A stretch of DNA of 64,000 nt from DASQBT01 sp963782495 (GCA_963782495.1 CAWAJU010000003.1:186001-250000), one strand, 5' to 3'; counted from the first letter of the stretch, positions 52,085 through 60,498 are shown. A program made the numbers and translations. The notes: generated by a model from the sequence alone, not told the origin.

Positions 52085-53045
52085 TCAGGGATTTGCGCAT
52101 ACTATTCCTTTCCAGAAGCCATAGAGCAGCCAGGAAACGAAAAACAGCACGCCGAGTATCCTGAAGTAGCTGACGGCGGATCCGGGCCAGGGCGCGTCAA
52201 GCTGTTCAAACAGCGGAAACAGCGTTCGCGCCAGACGCGGCTGTATGTAGGTGCGATCAACCTGCTCCGTGTACAGGAATCCGGTCCCTCTGGCGCGCGG
52301 AAGAGAGGGCTTCCAGTATGCGTCAAACATGACGAAGGCCCGAATGCCGCCGATGGACCGCCCCCGGGTGCTTGAAACGCGTTCCGGCAGGAGGCCGGGT
52401 CCTGGCCTCCGCGAACAATTCGTTGAGCTCCTTCCTGCTGTCGACCACGAGCAGAAGCTGTTCGGGGGCAAGCAGTTCGAAGGCTTTGTGAGTCTCCCAG
52501 CGCAGGCCCTTTGACAGCCCGGTTCGGATCGCAACCAGGCGGGCGCGCTTCATCAGGCCTTCGATCGTGCTCTGCCACTCGTCGTCGCCGACGTACACGC
52601 GTCGCGCGCCGACATTGGGCAGGCGCTCTCCAGGTCGGCCAATTGCGACCACGGGTCCAATACGTTCGAGCAGGCGCGCCAGATGCTCCTCTTCCGTCAG
52701 GCTTCCTTTCAGTTTCGCCGTGGCCTCGTCTTCGTCGAATGAACGGAGATAGAGCACAGGCGGCTGGTCGCCCGGCGCCGGATCAGTGTGAGTCTCTGGC
52801 TGCATGGCATGCAGCGCTTCAATCCGGCGAAGTTCAAGCCCGAGCTTGCGCGAAAGAAAATAGAAACACAGGAAGGACGGAATCCAGACGACCAGGGCGA
52901 TCGCGGGGACGATGAGCCAGCCCTCCGACCAGGTATTGGGCACCAGGTTGCCGGCGAACGCCAGGACGAAGCTGACGATCGTGATGGCGCCGCAAATGCG
53001 GGTCGCCCGGCGCAGCCTGTCGACAGTTGGGGATAACACGACCAT
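52085..53045 (-). CDS. Membrane protein with LYLRSF domain, frameshifted
   Basis: Two overlapping minus-strand frames make one protein of ~320 aa. Frame 1 (53045 to ~52365): two N-terminal helices (~20-65) and a soluble domain (LYLRSFDEDE…ERIGPVVAIGRPGERLPNVGARRVYVGDDEWQSTIEGLMKRARLVAIRTGLSKGLRWE), a Rossmann/TIR-like pattern seen in many bacterial membrane proteins of unknown role. Frame 2 (to the stop at 52085) continues GGIRAFVMFDAYWKPSLPRARG and ends with a membrane helix. Loss of one C from the CCCCC run at 52361-52365 joins them. Confidence 0.65.
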
Positions 53046-53151
53046 CAACGTGGGAGCCTGGGAACAGTGATCGCCCAAAGTTTGAGCCGAGGCTGCGTCG
53101 CGTCAGCGCCGGTGCGCCTGCAGCGAATCGCCGGGCGTGCGCGCACGCAGG

Positions 53152-53598
53152 CTATTGACGGATTTCCGGCTCAACCAGTTTTGCGAGCAAGGCGAGTGAT
53201 TCCTGCCAGCCGAGATAGCAGGCTTCGAGGGGAATGACGTCCGGGATTCCCTCCTGCACTATGCTCAACTCGGTCCCGCAGGAAATTGATTTGAGCGATA
53301 CGGTTACCTGTATGACGCCAGGCAGATTGGGGTCGTCAAATTCGTCCGTGTAGCGGAGCAACGCGTTGGGCACCAGTTCAAGGTACTTGCCGCCAAAGGA
53401 GTGGCTCTGTCCGGTCGTGAAGTTTGCGAAGGACATCTTGAATGTCCCGCCCACCCTGGCCTCCATGTGATGGACCGTGCCGGTAAATCCGTTTGGGGGA
53501 AGCCACTTGGCCATCGCGGCGGCATCGAGAAACGCGCGATACACCCGTTCCGGCGGCGCACGCAAAACGCGGTGGAGACGAACAGTGTTTGTGGCCAT
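53152..53598 (-). CDS. SRPBCC/AHSA1-family protein
   Basis: 148 aa. Signature VRLHRVLRAPPERVYRAFLDAAAMAKWLPPNGFT with FTGTVHHMEARVGGTFKMSF and the end PLEACYLGWQESLALLAKLVEPEI. START-like hydrophobic-pocket fold; ligand unknown. An imperfect GC-rich palindrome (GGCTGCGT…ACGCAGGC, 53090-53154) follows its stop and may be a decayed attC. Confidence 0.88.
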   Translation of the reverse strand: MATNTVRLHRVLRAPPERVYRAFLDAAAMAKWLPPNGFTGTVHHMEARVGGTFKMSFANFTTGQSHSFGGKYLELVPNALLRYTDEFDDPNLPGVIQVTVSLKSISCGTELSIVQEGIPDVIPLEACYLGWQESLALLAKLVEPEIRQ

Positions 53599-53692
53599 GA
53601 TCCTTTATCCTTTCCTTACTGGGTTACAAGTCGATTTCCGCCATGCGTTTCGACCACGGTGCCGGATTCCTCCGGGGCGCCAGCGCCATGAA

Positions 53693-54304
53693 TCAGCCGC
53701 GCCGGTCAGCACGCGTGCCGGGCTGTGCTCGCCGGGCAAGGTTTGCGACTTCCTTGTACCGAAAGCAATCCCTTGCATGGTCGTTCACCATGCCGACCGC
53801 CTGCATGAATGCATAGCAGACTGTCGGGCCGACAAAATTGAAGCCCCGCCTTTTCAAGTCCCGGCTCATTTCAGCCGAGGCCTTGGTCTGCGCCGGCAGT
53901 TCCGCCATGCGCTTCCAGGCATTCTGCACCGGCACGCCATCGACGTAGCGCCAGAGAAACGCGTCCAGGGATCCAGACTCTTCACGGATATTCAAGACAC
54001 CCTGCGCGTTCTTGATTACCGATTCGATCTTCAGGCGATTGCGCACTATGCCCGGGTCGGATAGCAGGCGCTCAATGTCGCGCTGCGAATACCGTGCGAT
54101 GCGATCAAAGTCGAAGCCATGAAATGCCATCCTGTAATTGTCCCGCTTCTTCAGGATCGTGAGCCAGCTCAGGCCCGCCTGCGCCCCTTCGAGGACGAGA
54201 AATTCAAACAGGCGCCGGTCGTCATGAATCGGAACCCCCCATTCGTCATCATGGTATCCAAGGTAGAGGGGGTCGCTGCCGCACCATTCGCATCGCGTCT
54301 TCAT
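53693..54304 (-). CDS. tag: DNA-3-methyladenine glycosylase I
   Basis: A 203-aa helix-hairpin-helix glycosylase removing 3-methyladenine from alkylated DNA. MKTRCEWCGSDPLYLGYHDDEWGVPIHDDRRLFEFLVLEGAQAGLSWLTIL holds the zinc Cys and the Trp/Glu base pocket; the C-terminal FVGPTVCYAFMQAVGMVNDHARDC supplies the other zinc ligands. Complete length. Placement among cassettes suggests acquisition rather than the ancestral copy. Confidence 0.94.
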   Translation of the reverse strand: MKTRCEWCGSDPLYLGYHDDEWGVPIHDDRRLFEFLVLEGAQAGLSWLTILKKRDNYRMAFHGFDFDRIARYSQRDIERLLSDPGIVRNRLKIESVIKNAQGVLNIREESGSLDAFLWRYVDGVPVQNAWKRMAELPAQTKASAEMSRDLKRRGFNFVGPTVCYAFMQAVGMVNDHARDCFRYKEVANLARRAQPGTRADRRG

Positions 54305-54387
54305 GGTCTGCCTATATTTAGGGTTGCGGCAAATCGGTCCACAGAAGGAGGCAGGGCCGACTGCAGCAGGTCCGGTTGGCCAGCGGT

Positions 54388-54750
54388 TCAGCCCGCAATC
54401 CAGGCTTTGGCCTCAGCAAGTTCATCGCTGGAGAAGACCCTGACCGGACATGGCATTGCAAATCCAAACATGCGCGTCGCGCTGGCGATCCAGTTGTGGT
54501 CTGTGACGACTGCGATCCGCTCCCATGCCCGCATGTGCGAGACGCCGATCTTCAGGTCATCCCACATCGCACCGGCGGTAAATCCGGTGAACTGCGGACC
54601 AATTTCATAAAGCATTCGAATCCGCTCGTGCTTCTTCAGCGCTGCGTCGATAGCCGGGACGAGGAGGGTCTCATAGTCGGCGGCAGTGACCTGGCCGGAA
54701 GCAGAGATGCCAACGACATGATCAGGAAGATTGGGCAACAGTTCAATCAT
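54388..54750 (-). CDS. SpoIIAA-like (STAS-fold) protein
   Basis: About 120 aa. Matches the SpoIIAA-like family: MIELLPNLPDHVVGISASGQVTAADYETLLVPAIDAALKKHERIRMLYEIGPQFTGFTAGAMWDDLKIGVSHMRAWERIAVVTDHNWI … then a C-terminal AEAKAWI helix. Function unknown, possibly lipid-binding or regulatory. Next to it, the gap to tag contains partly matching boxes (GTTGGCC at ~54373). Confidence 0.85.
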   Translation of the reverse strand: MIELLPNLPDHVVGISASGQVTAADYETLLVPAIDAALKKHERIRMLYEIGPQFTGFTAGAMWDDLKIGVSHMRAWERIAVVTDHNWIASATRMFGFAMPCPVRVFSSDELAEAKAWIAG

Positions 54751-54822
54751 GGGAAGTTTCCTTTCTATCAAATGGCCTATGGCCGTGGAGTCAGAGCCGT
54801 TTCGGCCTTGTTGCGGCGCGAC

Positions 54823-54873
54823 GCCTGACCTAAGAGGCTGCCGTAGGCAGCCAGGTGGAAGGAAGTGTTGGGC
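54823..54873 (-). mobile_element. Possible attC site after the GFA gene
   Basis: Minus strand: perfect GCCCAAC box, arm CACCTGGCTGCC, loop, arm GGCAGCC, then CTTAGGT and GTCAGGC. Shorter than usual (~51 bp) and with a degenerate right box. Confidence 0.4.
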
Positions 54874-54882
54874 CTCACGGAC

Positions 54883-55230
54883 TCACAGCGAGCGACCGTC
54901 ATAATGCTGAACCGGAATCGTCGCAAGGTCGATGTCTTCGAGGCAACGGATGTTGATTGCCGCCATCGCGTTGCCTTTCGGGTCCGTGCCCTCGCCATAC
55001 GGATGGATGCCGCAATTTGGACAGAAACGGTGCTTGATGGCGTGCTTGTTGAAGGTGTACGTGCTTGCCGCAGCTTCCGGCGTGAGCAGATGAAGCTTCT
55101 CACGCGGCACGAACCAGAGCAGGGATCCCTTGCGCTGGCAGATTGAGCAGTTGCAGGCCATTGCGCCCTTGAGTTCGCCTTCGACCTCGAACGAGATCCT
55201 GCCGCAGTGGCAGCTGCCTTTGTAGTTCAT
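54883..55230 (-). CDS. GFA-family (glutathione-dependent formaldehyde-activating) protein
   Basis: 115 aa. Zinc-binding Cys pairs are all visible: GSCHCGRISFEV, MACNCSICQRKGS and FCPNCGIHPYGEGTDP. GFA/CENP-V domain proteins include the enzyme forming S-hydroxymethylglutathione, but most members have unknown activity. Starts with GAAAGGAGAATGTG as ribosome-binding region. Confidence 0.9.
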   Translation of the reverse strand: MNYKGSCHCGRISFEVEGELKGAMACNCSICQRKGSLLWFVPREKLHLLTPEAAASTYTFNKHAIKHRFCPNCGIHPYGEGTDPKGNAMAAINIRCLEDIDLATIPVQHYDGRSL

Positions 55231-55367
55231 TCACATTCTCCTTTCCTGTAGGTTTTCGGATAATGCCTTGCCCGAGCAACGAAGCGGCGTCGTCATGGCC
55301 AAAACTGGAATGCGCCGGGCTGCCCGGCTTTTCGCGCGGGCCGGATGAGCGCCGAGGAGGGCGCGTC

Positions 55368-56054
55368 CTATGCCAACGCCCATGCGTATTCTCGCTGAAA
55401 AGTTTCCTTCGCACCGGCGAACAGGAGCGCGCCGTGCGCCAGGATCACGCGCTCGAAGTCCCACGCCAGCAGGCGCGAGAACGAGGCTCGACACGGCTCG
55501 CGGTGGCGAAAGCTCAGTTGCCAATCCGGCGGCATTCGAGGACGGCCGTACATCCGGAACACCCGAGCCACAACACGCATCAGAAAGGGGCTGTGCCGCC
55601 CGAAGTTCTGGCAAAGATCGGCCACAATCAGGGTTCGACTGCGACCATGGAGAAACACAACTTCTTCCATGACGGTGCTTCCGCGCACCACAAGCTGGTC
55701 CAGGACACCTTCCCAGGCTTTCGGCGCTTCATCGCCCAAGGGTGAACCGTAAGCCAACTCGGGCCGCTTCCGGACAAGTCCAGGCGGAACGTGCAACTGC
55801 GCGCCCGGATACATCGCGAGGGTGGGGCTGAGGAAAAGATGATGCAACTTGTTGGGAGACACAATGTGCTTCACCGGCCCGAGCGCGTCGAGTTCCGATC
55901 GGAGACCCGGTGAAATGGGGATGGGTGAGTGAAGAAGCAGCGAACCATCGCCAAGCCGAACAATCGTCATTCGTGCGCCAAACGGCAAGCCCAGGAACCG
56001 CAAGGGTGCCTCCGCAATCCATATGCCTTCCGACCATTTCCGCAATTCGCTCAT
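55368..56054 (-). CDS. DUF4336 family protein
   Basis: About 228 aa, a metallo-beta-lactamase-related fold lacking the full HxHxDH motif: GIWIAEAPLRFLGLPFGARMTIVRLGDGSLLLHSPIPIS, HIVSPNKLHHLFLSPTLAMYPGAQLHVPPGLVRKRPEL, and DLCQNFGR. Enzymatic activity is unproven. The 137-bp gap to the GFA gene contains a GCCCGCGCGAAAAGCCGGGC hairpin resembling the centre of the 59884-59949 attC site, probably a decayed site. Confidence 0.85.
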   Translation of the reverse strand: MSELRKWSEGIWIAEAPLRFLGLPFGARMTIVRLGDGSLLLHSPIPISPGLRSELDALGPVKHIVSPNKLHHLFLSPTLAMYPGAQLHVPPGLVRKRPELAYGSPLGDEAPKAWEGVLDQLVVRGSTVMEEVVFLHGRSRTLIVADLCQNFGRHSPFLMRVVARVFRMYGRPRMPPDWQLSFRHREPCRASFSRLLAWDFERVILAHGALLFAGAKETFQREYAWALA

Positions 56055-56158
56055 CTCAGAACTTCCCAACCCTGTTCACAAGAAGCGCGCGGTTTTTGCG
56101 TGTCCCTGTTGGCGCTGCGGGCGACCTGATGTCTTTGGGGGACCTGATGACTGTTGAC

Positions 56159-57025
56159 TCAGAAATAGGGGGGAGGTTCAGGCAGCCTGCTGCCGCAGGC
56201 ACATTGCCCGTTGCTCTTTTCATGGTCATTCATCTTCCTGCATTCCGTGCATCGCACCCACAGCGCGTTGAAGTGATGAGGCACCCATACGCTGGTATAG
56301 GCCACATCACTCAAGTCGTCCCAGAATCTTTTCATTGCATCGCCGTGGGCAGGACTTTGCATGATCCGGCGAACATCCTCGGGATTTTCCCAGGCGCTGA
56401 TGGTCATCGCACGTCCACCCGCGCGGGCGAGGGCCAAGCCGATGAAGCCATCCATGCCCAACAGCTCCCTGGCGATTTCCCTTGATTTGTCCTTTATCTC
56501 CTCAGTGTCCTCAGCGGAATTCCAGATCGATGTGATGCCAAATGCGCCAGGCTTATGCGATTTGCCGGTTTGCGCGAACACGCTATAGCCAAATGAAAAG
56601 GGACCCACCTGAGACGGTTGTACAAGGACCTGTAATCCAAGCTGTTGCGGAACGGCATTCGTATCAAAGTACCCCATCACCGACCCGATCCGATCACCGG
56701 ACACCTTGATGAAATCCGCACCCGGCAGCCAGACCTTGTTTCCCGAAGGGGGCAAACCACGAAACGATCCGGTATTGGTGCCCTTCATCAGCCATTGCGC
56801 CGCCACCATCCCGTCACCGGCCGCGGCCTTGCTGACGATTTCAAAGCCAAGGTCGGGGAAAGCGTCCCACAGTCCTTGCAGATGCGCGCCGATCTCACGT
56901 CCCCGCATCCTGATGGTCGGGTCATGGTATTCACCTTCTTCAGTGAAGAGGCTGGTGATTGAAGCGGCATCGTGCGCATTCCATGCATTGAAATATGCTT
57001 GTGCAACATCGAGGGGATTATTCAT
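56159..57025 (-). CDS. SnoaL-like + ABM-like fusion with Cys-rich tail
   Basis: 288 aa. Residues ~1-130 are SnoaL-like polyketide-cyclase/NTF2 fold (VAQAYFNAWNAHDAASITSLFTEEGEYHDPT…GREIGAHLQGLWDAFPDLGFEI). Residues ~135-245 resemble an antibiotic-biosynthesis-monooxygenase/heme-degrading dimeric barrel (FGYSVFAQTGKSHKPGAFGITSIWNS … AMTISAWENPEDVRRIMQSPAH). The last ~35 carry C-x2-C and C-x-C (RCTECRKMNDHEKSNGQCACGSRL), a likely zinc ribbon. Substrate unknown; the three-part fusion is unusual. Confidence 0.8.
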   Translation of the reverse strand: MNNPLDVAQAYFNAWNAHDAASITSLFTEEGEYHDPTIRMRGREIGAHLQGLWDAFPDLGFEIVSKAAAGDGMVAAQWLMKGTNTGSFRGLPPSGNKVWLPGADFIKVSGDRIGSVMGYFDTNAVPQQLGLQVLVQPSQVGPFSFGYSVFAQTGKSHKPGAFGITSIWNSAEDTEEIKDKSREIARELLGMDGFIGLALARAGGRAMTISAWENPEDVRRIMQSPAHGDAMKRFWDDLSDVAYTSVWVPHHFNALWVRCTECRKMNDHEKSNGQCACGSRLPEPPPYF

Positions 57026-57092
57026 ATGAATGGATATCTCCGAAAAACAATCTGGACTGAAGACGGGGGGCGCTGCGTTGCCCGGATCGTAG

Positions 57093-57146
57093 GATTAGCC
57101 CCTGGCGGGCAAGCAAGACTGGCTTTCGCTGGGCAGTTCAGCGCGG
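57093..57146 (-). mobile_element. Possible attC site after the cold-shock/excalibur gene
   Basis: Minus strand CGCTGAACTGCCCAGCGAAAG…CTTGCTTGCCCGCCAGGGGCTAATCC: facing boxes GCTGAAC and GGGCTAAT with partial arm complementarity. Both boxes deviate from consensus. Confidence 0.35.
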
Positions 57147-57698
57147 TCATTTGGCGAAAGCTCCGGTGCACCACTGCTGTTCACAAGGGACGCCGTCGTG
57201 ATCGCCGTCCATTTTCACGTTGGGGCAGTTCCCCAGGAAGAACCTTGCTTCGGCGCAGGAAGTCATTTGGGAACAATAGGTGCGGCCATCGCAGTTAAAG
57301 GACGATGAGCCAACTTGATCGCTGGACGGGGCGGCAACTGTCGATTGTGGTGAAGCGTGCCGGGAGTATTCGCCATAAGCGTAATAGGCCAGAGTGCCGA
57401 CAATGACAAGCGGAACAACTCGACCGATGATGCCTCGACTCTCGCTGTGGCGACCAGAGTTTGATTGGCGAGCCACACGTGCGGCGGAACGGCCAGGGCA
57501 AAGCAGGTTCTTCGCTCGTTTCTTCCCGGCGCTGTCGATCTCAATTTCAAACGTGAGTCGTTCTCCCATGGTTGGGCGGCGCCCATCTTTCGGAAACGCC
57601 GAGATGTGGACAAAGACCTCAGGGCCGCCCTGAGTCGGGGCAATGAATCCGAAGCCGCGATCATCGTTCCACTTTGCGAGGGTGCCTTCAATGCGCAT
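57147..57698 (-). CDS. Cold-shock domain membrane protein with excalibur domain
   Basis: 183 aa. Residues 1-65 are a cold-shock domain with RNP-1 (WNDDRGFGFIAP) and RNP-2-like EVFVHISAF. A membrane helix follows (~92-110, IIGRVVPLVIVGTLAYYAYG), and the C-terminal ~45 residues form an excalibur calcium-binding domain (CNCDG-like FNCDGRTYCSQMTSCAEARFFLGNCPNVKMDGDHDGVPCEQQWC) facing the periplasm. The nucleic-acid-binding part would be cytoplasmic. Lies 26 bases after the SDR::LysE gene. Confidence 0.88.
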   Translation of the reverse strand: MRIEGTLAKWNDDRGFGFIAPTQGGPEVFVHISAFPKDGRRPTMGERLTFEIEIDSAGKKRAKNLLCPGRSAARVARQSNSGRHSESRGIIGRVVPLVIVGTLAYYAYGEYSRHASPQSTVAAPSSDQVGSSSFNCDGRTYCSQMTSCAEARFFLGNCPNVKMDGDHDGVPCEQQWCTGAFAK

Positions 57699-57724
57699 AT
57701 GGCGGGTCTGATGATGGGTCGGGC

Positions 57725-58390
57725 CTACTTCGCACCGCGCGTGCCTGCGACGGCAGCGAAGACCCCAAGGCCGATGAACACGCCGCCAGCGAGCCGCCGG
57801 CCCATGCGGCGCATACCGATGCCGCGCAGCGCCGGTGTGATCGCACCGGCGGCCATCGCATAGGCGCTGTCGGTGACTGCGGCGATGGCCACGAACAGGG
57901 AGCCGAGCGCCACGCCCTGAACCATGGGCGGCGCGATCGGGCTCAGGAATTGCGGCAGAAATGCGGCGAAGAAAACCGTAGTCTTGGGATTGAGCAGAGC
58001 AACGACGAAACCGTCGCGGAAGACGCGGCCAAGCGATGCCGTCGCGGGCGTGGGTGCCGGATTCTCGCCCGAGGAGGAACGGAGCATCTTCACGCCGAGG
58101 TAAACAAGGTAGAGGGCGCCGGCAAACTTGATCACGGAGAATGCAAGCGACGAAACCGCGAACACAGCGGCAAGACCCACTGAAGCGGCGAGCGCGTGCA
58201 CCGATTGGCGCGACGAGACGTCGACAATGGCGGCGCTCACCTCGAACCCGGCGTCGCCGAGGACTTTCGCGGCCGCATCGACATTCTCCTGACGCAGATC
58301 AGCCAGCAGGACGTGCTTGCCTGCGCTGACCCGCCGCGCAATCGCCTGGCCGATGGAGCCGGCACCGATGACGGCGATGACTTGGGTCAT
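57725..58390 (-). CDS. SDR::LysE/RhtB chimeric gene
   Basis: 221 aa continuous ORF. Residues 1-~64 are an SDR-type nucleotide-binding start (VIAVIGAGSIGQAIARRVSAGKHVLLADLRQENVDAA … VDVSSRQSVHA). From ~65 the sequence is a LysE/RhtB exporter lacking its first ~50 residues and first helix (LAASVGLAAVFAVSSLAFSVIKFAGALYLVYLGVKML … LLNPKTTVFFAAFLPQFL). The junction (~58185-58205) falls in VHALA, a word common to both families. It probably arose by deletion and is unlikely to be a working transporter or dehydrogenase. Confidence 0.82.
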   Translation of the reverse strand: MTQVIAVIGAGSIGQAIARRVSAGKHVLLADLRQENVDAAAKVLGDAGFEVSAAIVDVSSRQSVHALAASVGLAAVFAVSSLAFSVIKFAGALYLVYLGVKMLRSSSGENPAPTPATASLGRVFRDGFVVALLNPKTTVFFAAFLPQFLSPIAPPMVQGVALGSLFVAIAAVTDSAYAMAAGAITPALRGIGMRRMGRRLAGGVFIGLGVFAAVAGTRGAK

Positions 58391-58409
58391 TACGATCTCC
58401 CTTCGTCTT

Positions 58410-58483
58410 GCCTAACGCTTGGGTCTGGCGACCAATTCTGCTGACCCGATTGGCAGGCCGTTGCCTGGAATGAATTGTTGGAT
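58410..58483 (-). mobile_element. attC site after the DUF4256 gene
   Basis: Minus strand starts ATCCAAC (RYYYAAC) and ends GTTAGGC (GTTRRRY), 74 bp, with internal GGCAACGGCCTGCC and CCAAC…GAATTGG symmetry. Both terminal boxes match consensus exactly. Confidence 0.7.
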
Positions 58484-58554
58484 TTCATGCAATGTGGAAC
58501 GCTTCGGCCGCTTCAACATATCCGTCCAGTGACGGTCCGCTTCAATTTCACGAT

Positions 58555-59073
58555 CTAGACTTTCAGCAGTCCGCGAAATCCCCTGGCAGCGTAGTACGAT
58601 TCGGCACCGTTGTGATAGACGAACACATGGTCATAGCGACGATCGCAGAACAGGGCACCGCCAAGCTTTCTGATGCTGGACGGCGTTTGCACCCAGCTTG
58701 AAGTCTTCCTGTCGAATGCTCCAAGCTCTTGCAATGCGCGATATTGTTCTTCCGTCAGAATATCGATCCCCATCGAGGTGGCCATTTCGACGGCATTGCC
58801 GCCGGGCTTGTTCTCTTTTCTTGACTCCAGCGCGTCGCGGTCAAAACACAGGCTGCGTCGGCCGGTCGGACTTTCAGGTGAACAATCGCAGAACGTGAAC
58901 TCGCCGGTCTTCGGGTCAAAGGCAATGACGTCCGGCTCGCCGCCGGTGCCTTCCATTTCATTGAGCGCCTGAAGTTTCTTTGGATTGGCTGCCAATTTCG
59001 CCTCAACTGCGCTCCAGTCAAATCCCTTATGACGGCCCAAGTTCTTCTCGAACCGGTTCTTCAGTGCACTCAT
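58555..59073 (-). CDS. DUF4256 family protein
   Basis: About 172 aa: LKNRFEKNLGRHKGFDWSAVEAKLAANPKKLQALNEMEGTGGEPDVI … FTFCDCSPESPTGRRSLCFDRDALESRKENKPGGNAVEMATSMGIDILTEEQYRALQELGAFDRKTSSWVQTP … VFVYHNGAESYYAARGFRGLLKV, the full DUF4256 pattern. Function unknown, often in mobile DNA. The ATG at 59073 starts the domain; the longer ORF reads through decayed spacer. The 197-bp spacer to the next gene has no clear gene. Confidence 0.86.
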   Translation of the reverse strand: MSALKNRFEKNLGRHKGFDWSAVEAKLAANPKKLQALNEMEGTGGEPDVIAFDPKTGEFTFCDCSPESPTGRRSLCFDRDALESRKENKPGGNAVEMATSMGIDILTEEQYRALQELGAFDRKTSSWVQTPSSIRKLGGALFCDRRYDHVFVYHNGAESYYAARGFRGLLKV

Positions 59074-59270
59074 GAGATCGTCCTTCGATGCTGAATCCAC
59101 TCGCGCTCTCCTTTCACCGCCTCGTGCATAAATCTTGTTGCCTTGAAGGTCTCTCAATACTATAGGCCACGCACATCCGGCGTAAAAGCAAGGAGCAGCG
59201 CCAAGGTCGCGCTGTTGCTTCTGCAACTTTGGTGACGTCCCCTGCAGCGCCTGGTCAGGCCCGTTGGCGT

Positions 59271-59855
59271 TCATGCGATGCCAGTCCAAAATTGCGGCGA
59301 TGCGTACGGACGATACCGATAGTACTTGGGCCAGGAATCCATTCTTATGTGTAGCCATGAAACGCCGAGGCCGGCCGTGCTTAGCCAAATTGGATGGGCT
59401 GAAACGCGTTCGGCAAGTCCAGCCGATACCGCGTGCCAGAGCTGATGTGAGTGCGCGTCGGGCGCGGAACGGACAAATGTTGCAAGGTGTGCGTAGTCGG
59501 TCTTTCTGTCGATCGGACAAGGCGCAACAATCAAGGCATCTTTGCCAAGGTTTTCAAAGACAACAGCGGTATCGTGAGGAGACGCGCGACGAAAATGCTC
59601 GGCAAAGGGTCCGGCGTCCGCGCGAGCGTTGGCGAGCGCGGGACTATCCACAAAGACAAACTCAAATGGGCGATTCATTGAAGCAACAGTAAGAGGCGGC
59701 GTTTCCCAGCAGAACGCTGCAAAGGGCGCCGCGCGGAGCGCTGATGTCCACCAAACGACAAACAACGGGTTGGACGACCACTCGCTCATTACCTCCGCAA
59801 ACGTCAGCGGGGCGCTTTGCCCCTCCAGGGCGGCGTGAACGACCGAGTCAGACAT
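59271..59855 (-). CDS. DUF6940-like hypothetical protein
   Basis: About 194 aa. LTFAEVMSEWSSNPLFVVWWTSALRAAPFAAFCWETPPLT, FVFVDSPALANARADAGPFAEHFRR, VVFENLGKDALIVAPCP, HLATFVRSAPDAHSHQLWHAVSAGLAERVSAHPIWLSTAGLGVSWLHIRMDSWPKYYRYRPYA. This is a recognisable conserved cassette-type family; its role is unknown. Start could instead be the ATG at 59879, only five bases from the attC site. Confidence 0.75.
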   Translation of the reverse strand: MSDSVVHAALEGQSAPLTFAEVMSEWSSNPLFVVWWTSALRAAPFAAFCWETPPLTVASMNRPFEFVFVDSPALANARADAGPFAEHFRRASPHDTAVVFENLGKDALIVAPCPIDRKTDYAHLATFVRSAPDAHSHQLWHAVSAGLAERVSAHPIWLSTAGLGVSWLHIRMDSWPKYYRYRPYASPQFWTGIA

Positions 59856-59883
59856 GGCGTGGGTCCGGAGTGTCCACATAGGG

Positions 59884-59949
59884 CGCTAACGTCTGAATTC
59901 ACCAGCCTGCGCGGCTTTTCGCGCGGGTCCGGTGGGATGATGGGTTAGC
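59884..59949 (-). mobile_element. attC site after the TrmO gene
   Basis: Minus strand: GCTAAC box, CCCATCATCCCACCGG arm, hairpin CGCGCGAAAAGCCGCGC, GGCTGGTGAATTCAG arm, GTTAGC box. 66 bp. Very similar to the site at 51416-51482, so both likely derive from one family of cassettes. Confidence 0.82.
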
Positions 59950-59960
59950 GCGAGCAGCCG

Positions 59961-60416
59961 TCATTCCCTGCCTTCCGGTTTGTGACGCCACGGTTTGTCG
60001 GCGGTCCAGCCTTCGCTTGCAGAAGGGATGGAATCGAATCGGGGAATATAGGGTTTGATGTCCAACAAGGGTGTTTCATCGAGCATGTCGGCCCCATCGA
60101 CGATGAGAACGTTGCCATCTCTACAAATGAGCTTGACGATTGATAGCCCGATTCCATTCGGCCTGCACGGGTGTCTTGAGGCAAAAATGCCATGAGGGGT
60201 ATCGTCCAGGAAAGGGGAACGGACCAGGCTGATCGCATCGGTTCGATCGAACAGATAAAGCAGATAGAGGTGGGAGAACGTCTCGATATCCTTCAATCCT
60301 TCGGCATATTGCTCGAATAGTTCCACACGTCCGGAAACGCCAGACGCGAAAACCGGCTGGATCGGGCAGTCCTGCTTTGTCTTGTATTGGGTATGAATGA
60401 TGCCGATAGGGGTCAT
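59961..60416 (-). CDS. TrmO/TsaA-family tRNA N6-methyltransferase
   Basis: 151 aa. UPF0066/TrmO signatures: PIGIIHTQYKTKQDCPIQPVF, GRVELFEQYAEGLKDIETFSHLYLLYLFDRTD, GIFASRHPCRPNGIGLSIVKL and the end LLDIKPYIPRFDS. TrmO uses SAM to methylate t6A37 of tRNA-Thr. This is a core-only version (E. coli TrmO has a longer C-terminal domain). The ATG at 60416 begins MTPIGIIHT. Confidence 0.88.
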   Translation of the reverse strand: MTPIGIIHTQYKTKQDCPIQPVFASGVSGRVELFEQYAEGLKDIETFSHLYLLYLFDRTDAISLVRSPFLDDTPHGIFASRHPCRPNGIGLSIVKLICRDGNVLIVDGADMLDETPLLDIKPYIPRFDSIPSASEGWTADKPWRHKPEGRE

Positions 60417-60498
60417 GATCGGATGTCTTCGCGGGCCAAGGTTAAAGGTGTGGGGCGCAAGCGCGCTGGCGCGCGGCGCCACACACGACCGACGTGTC

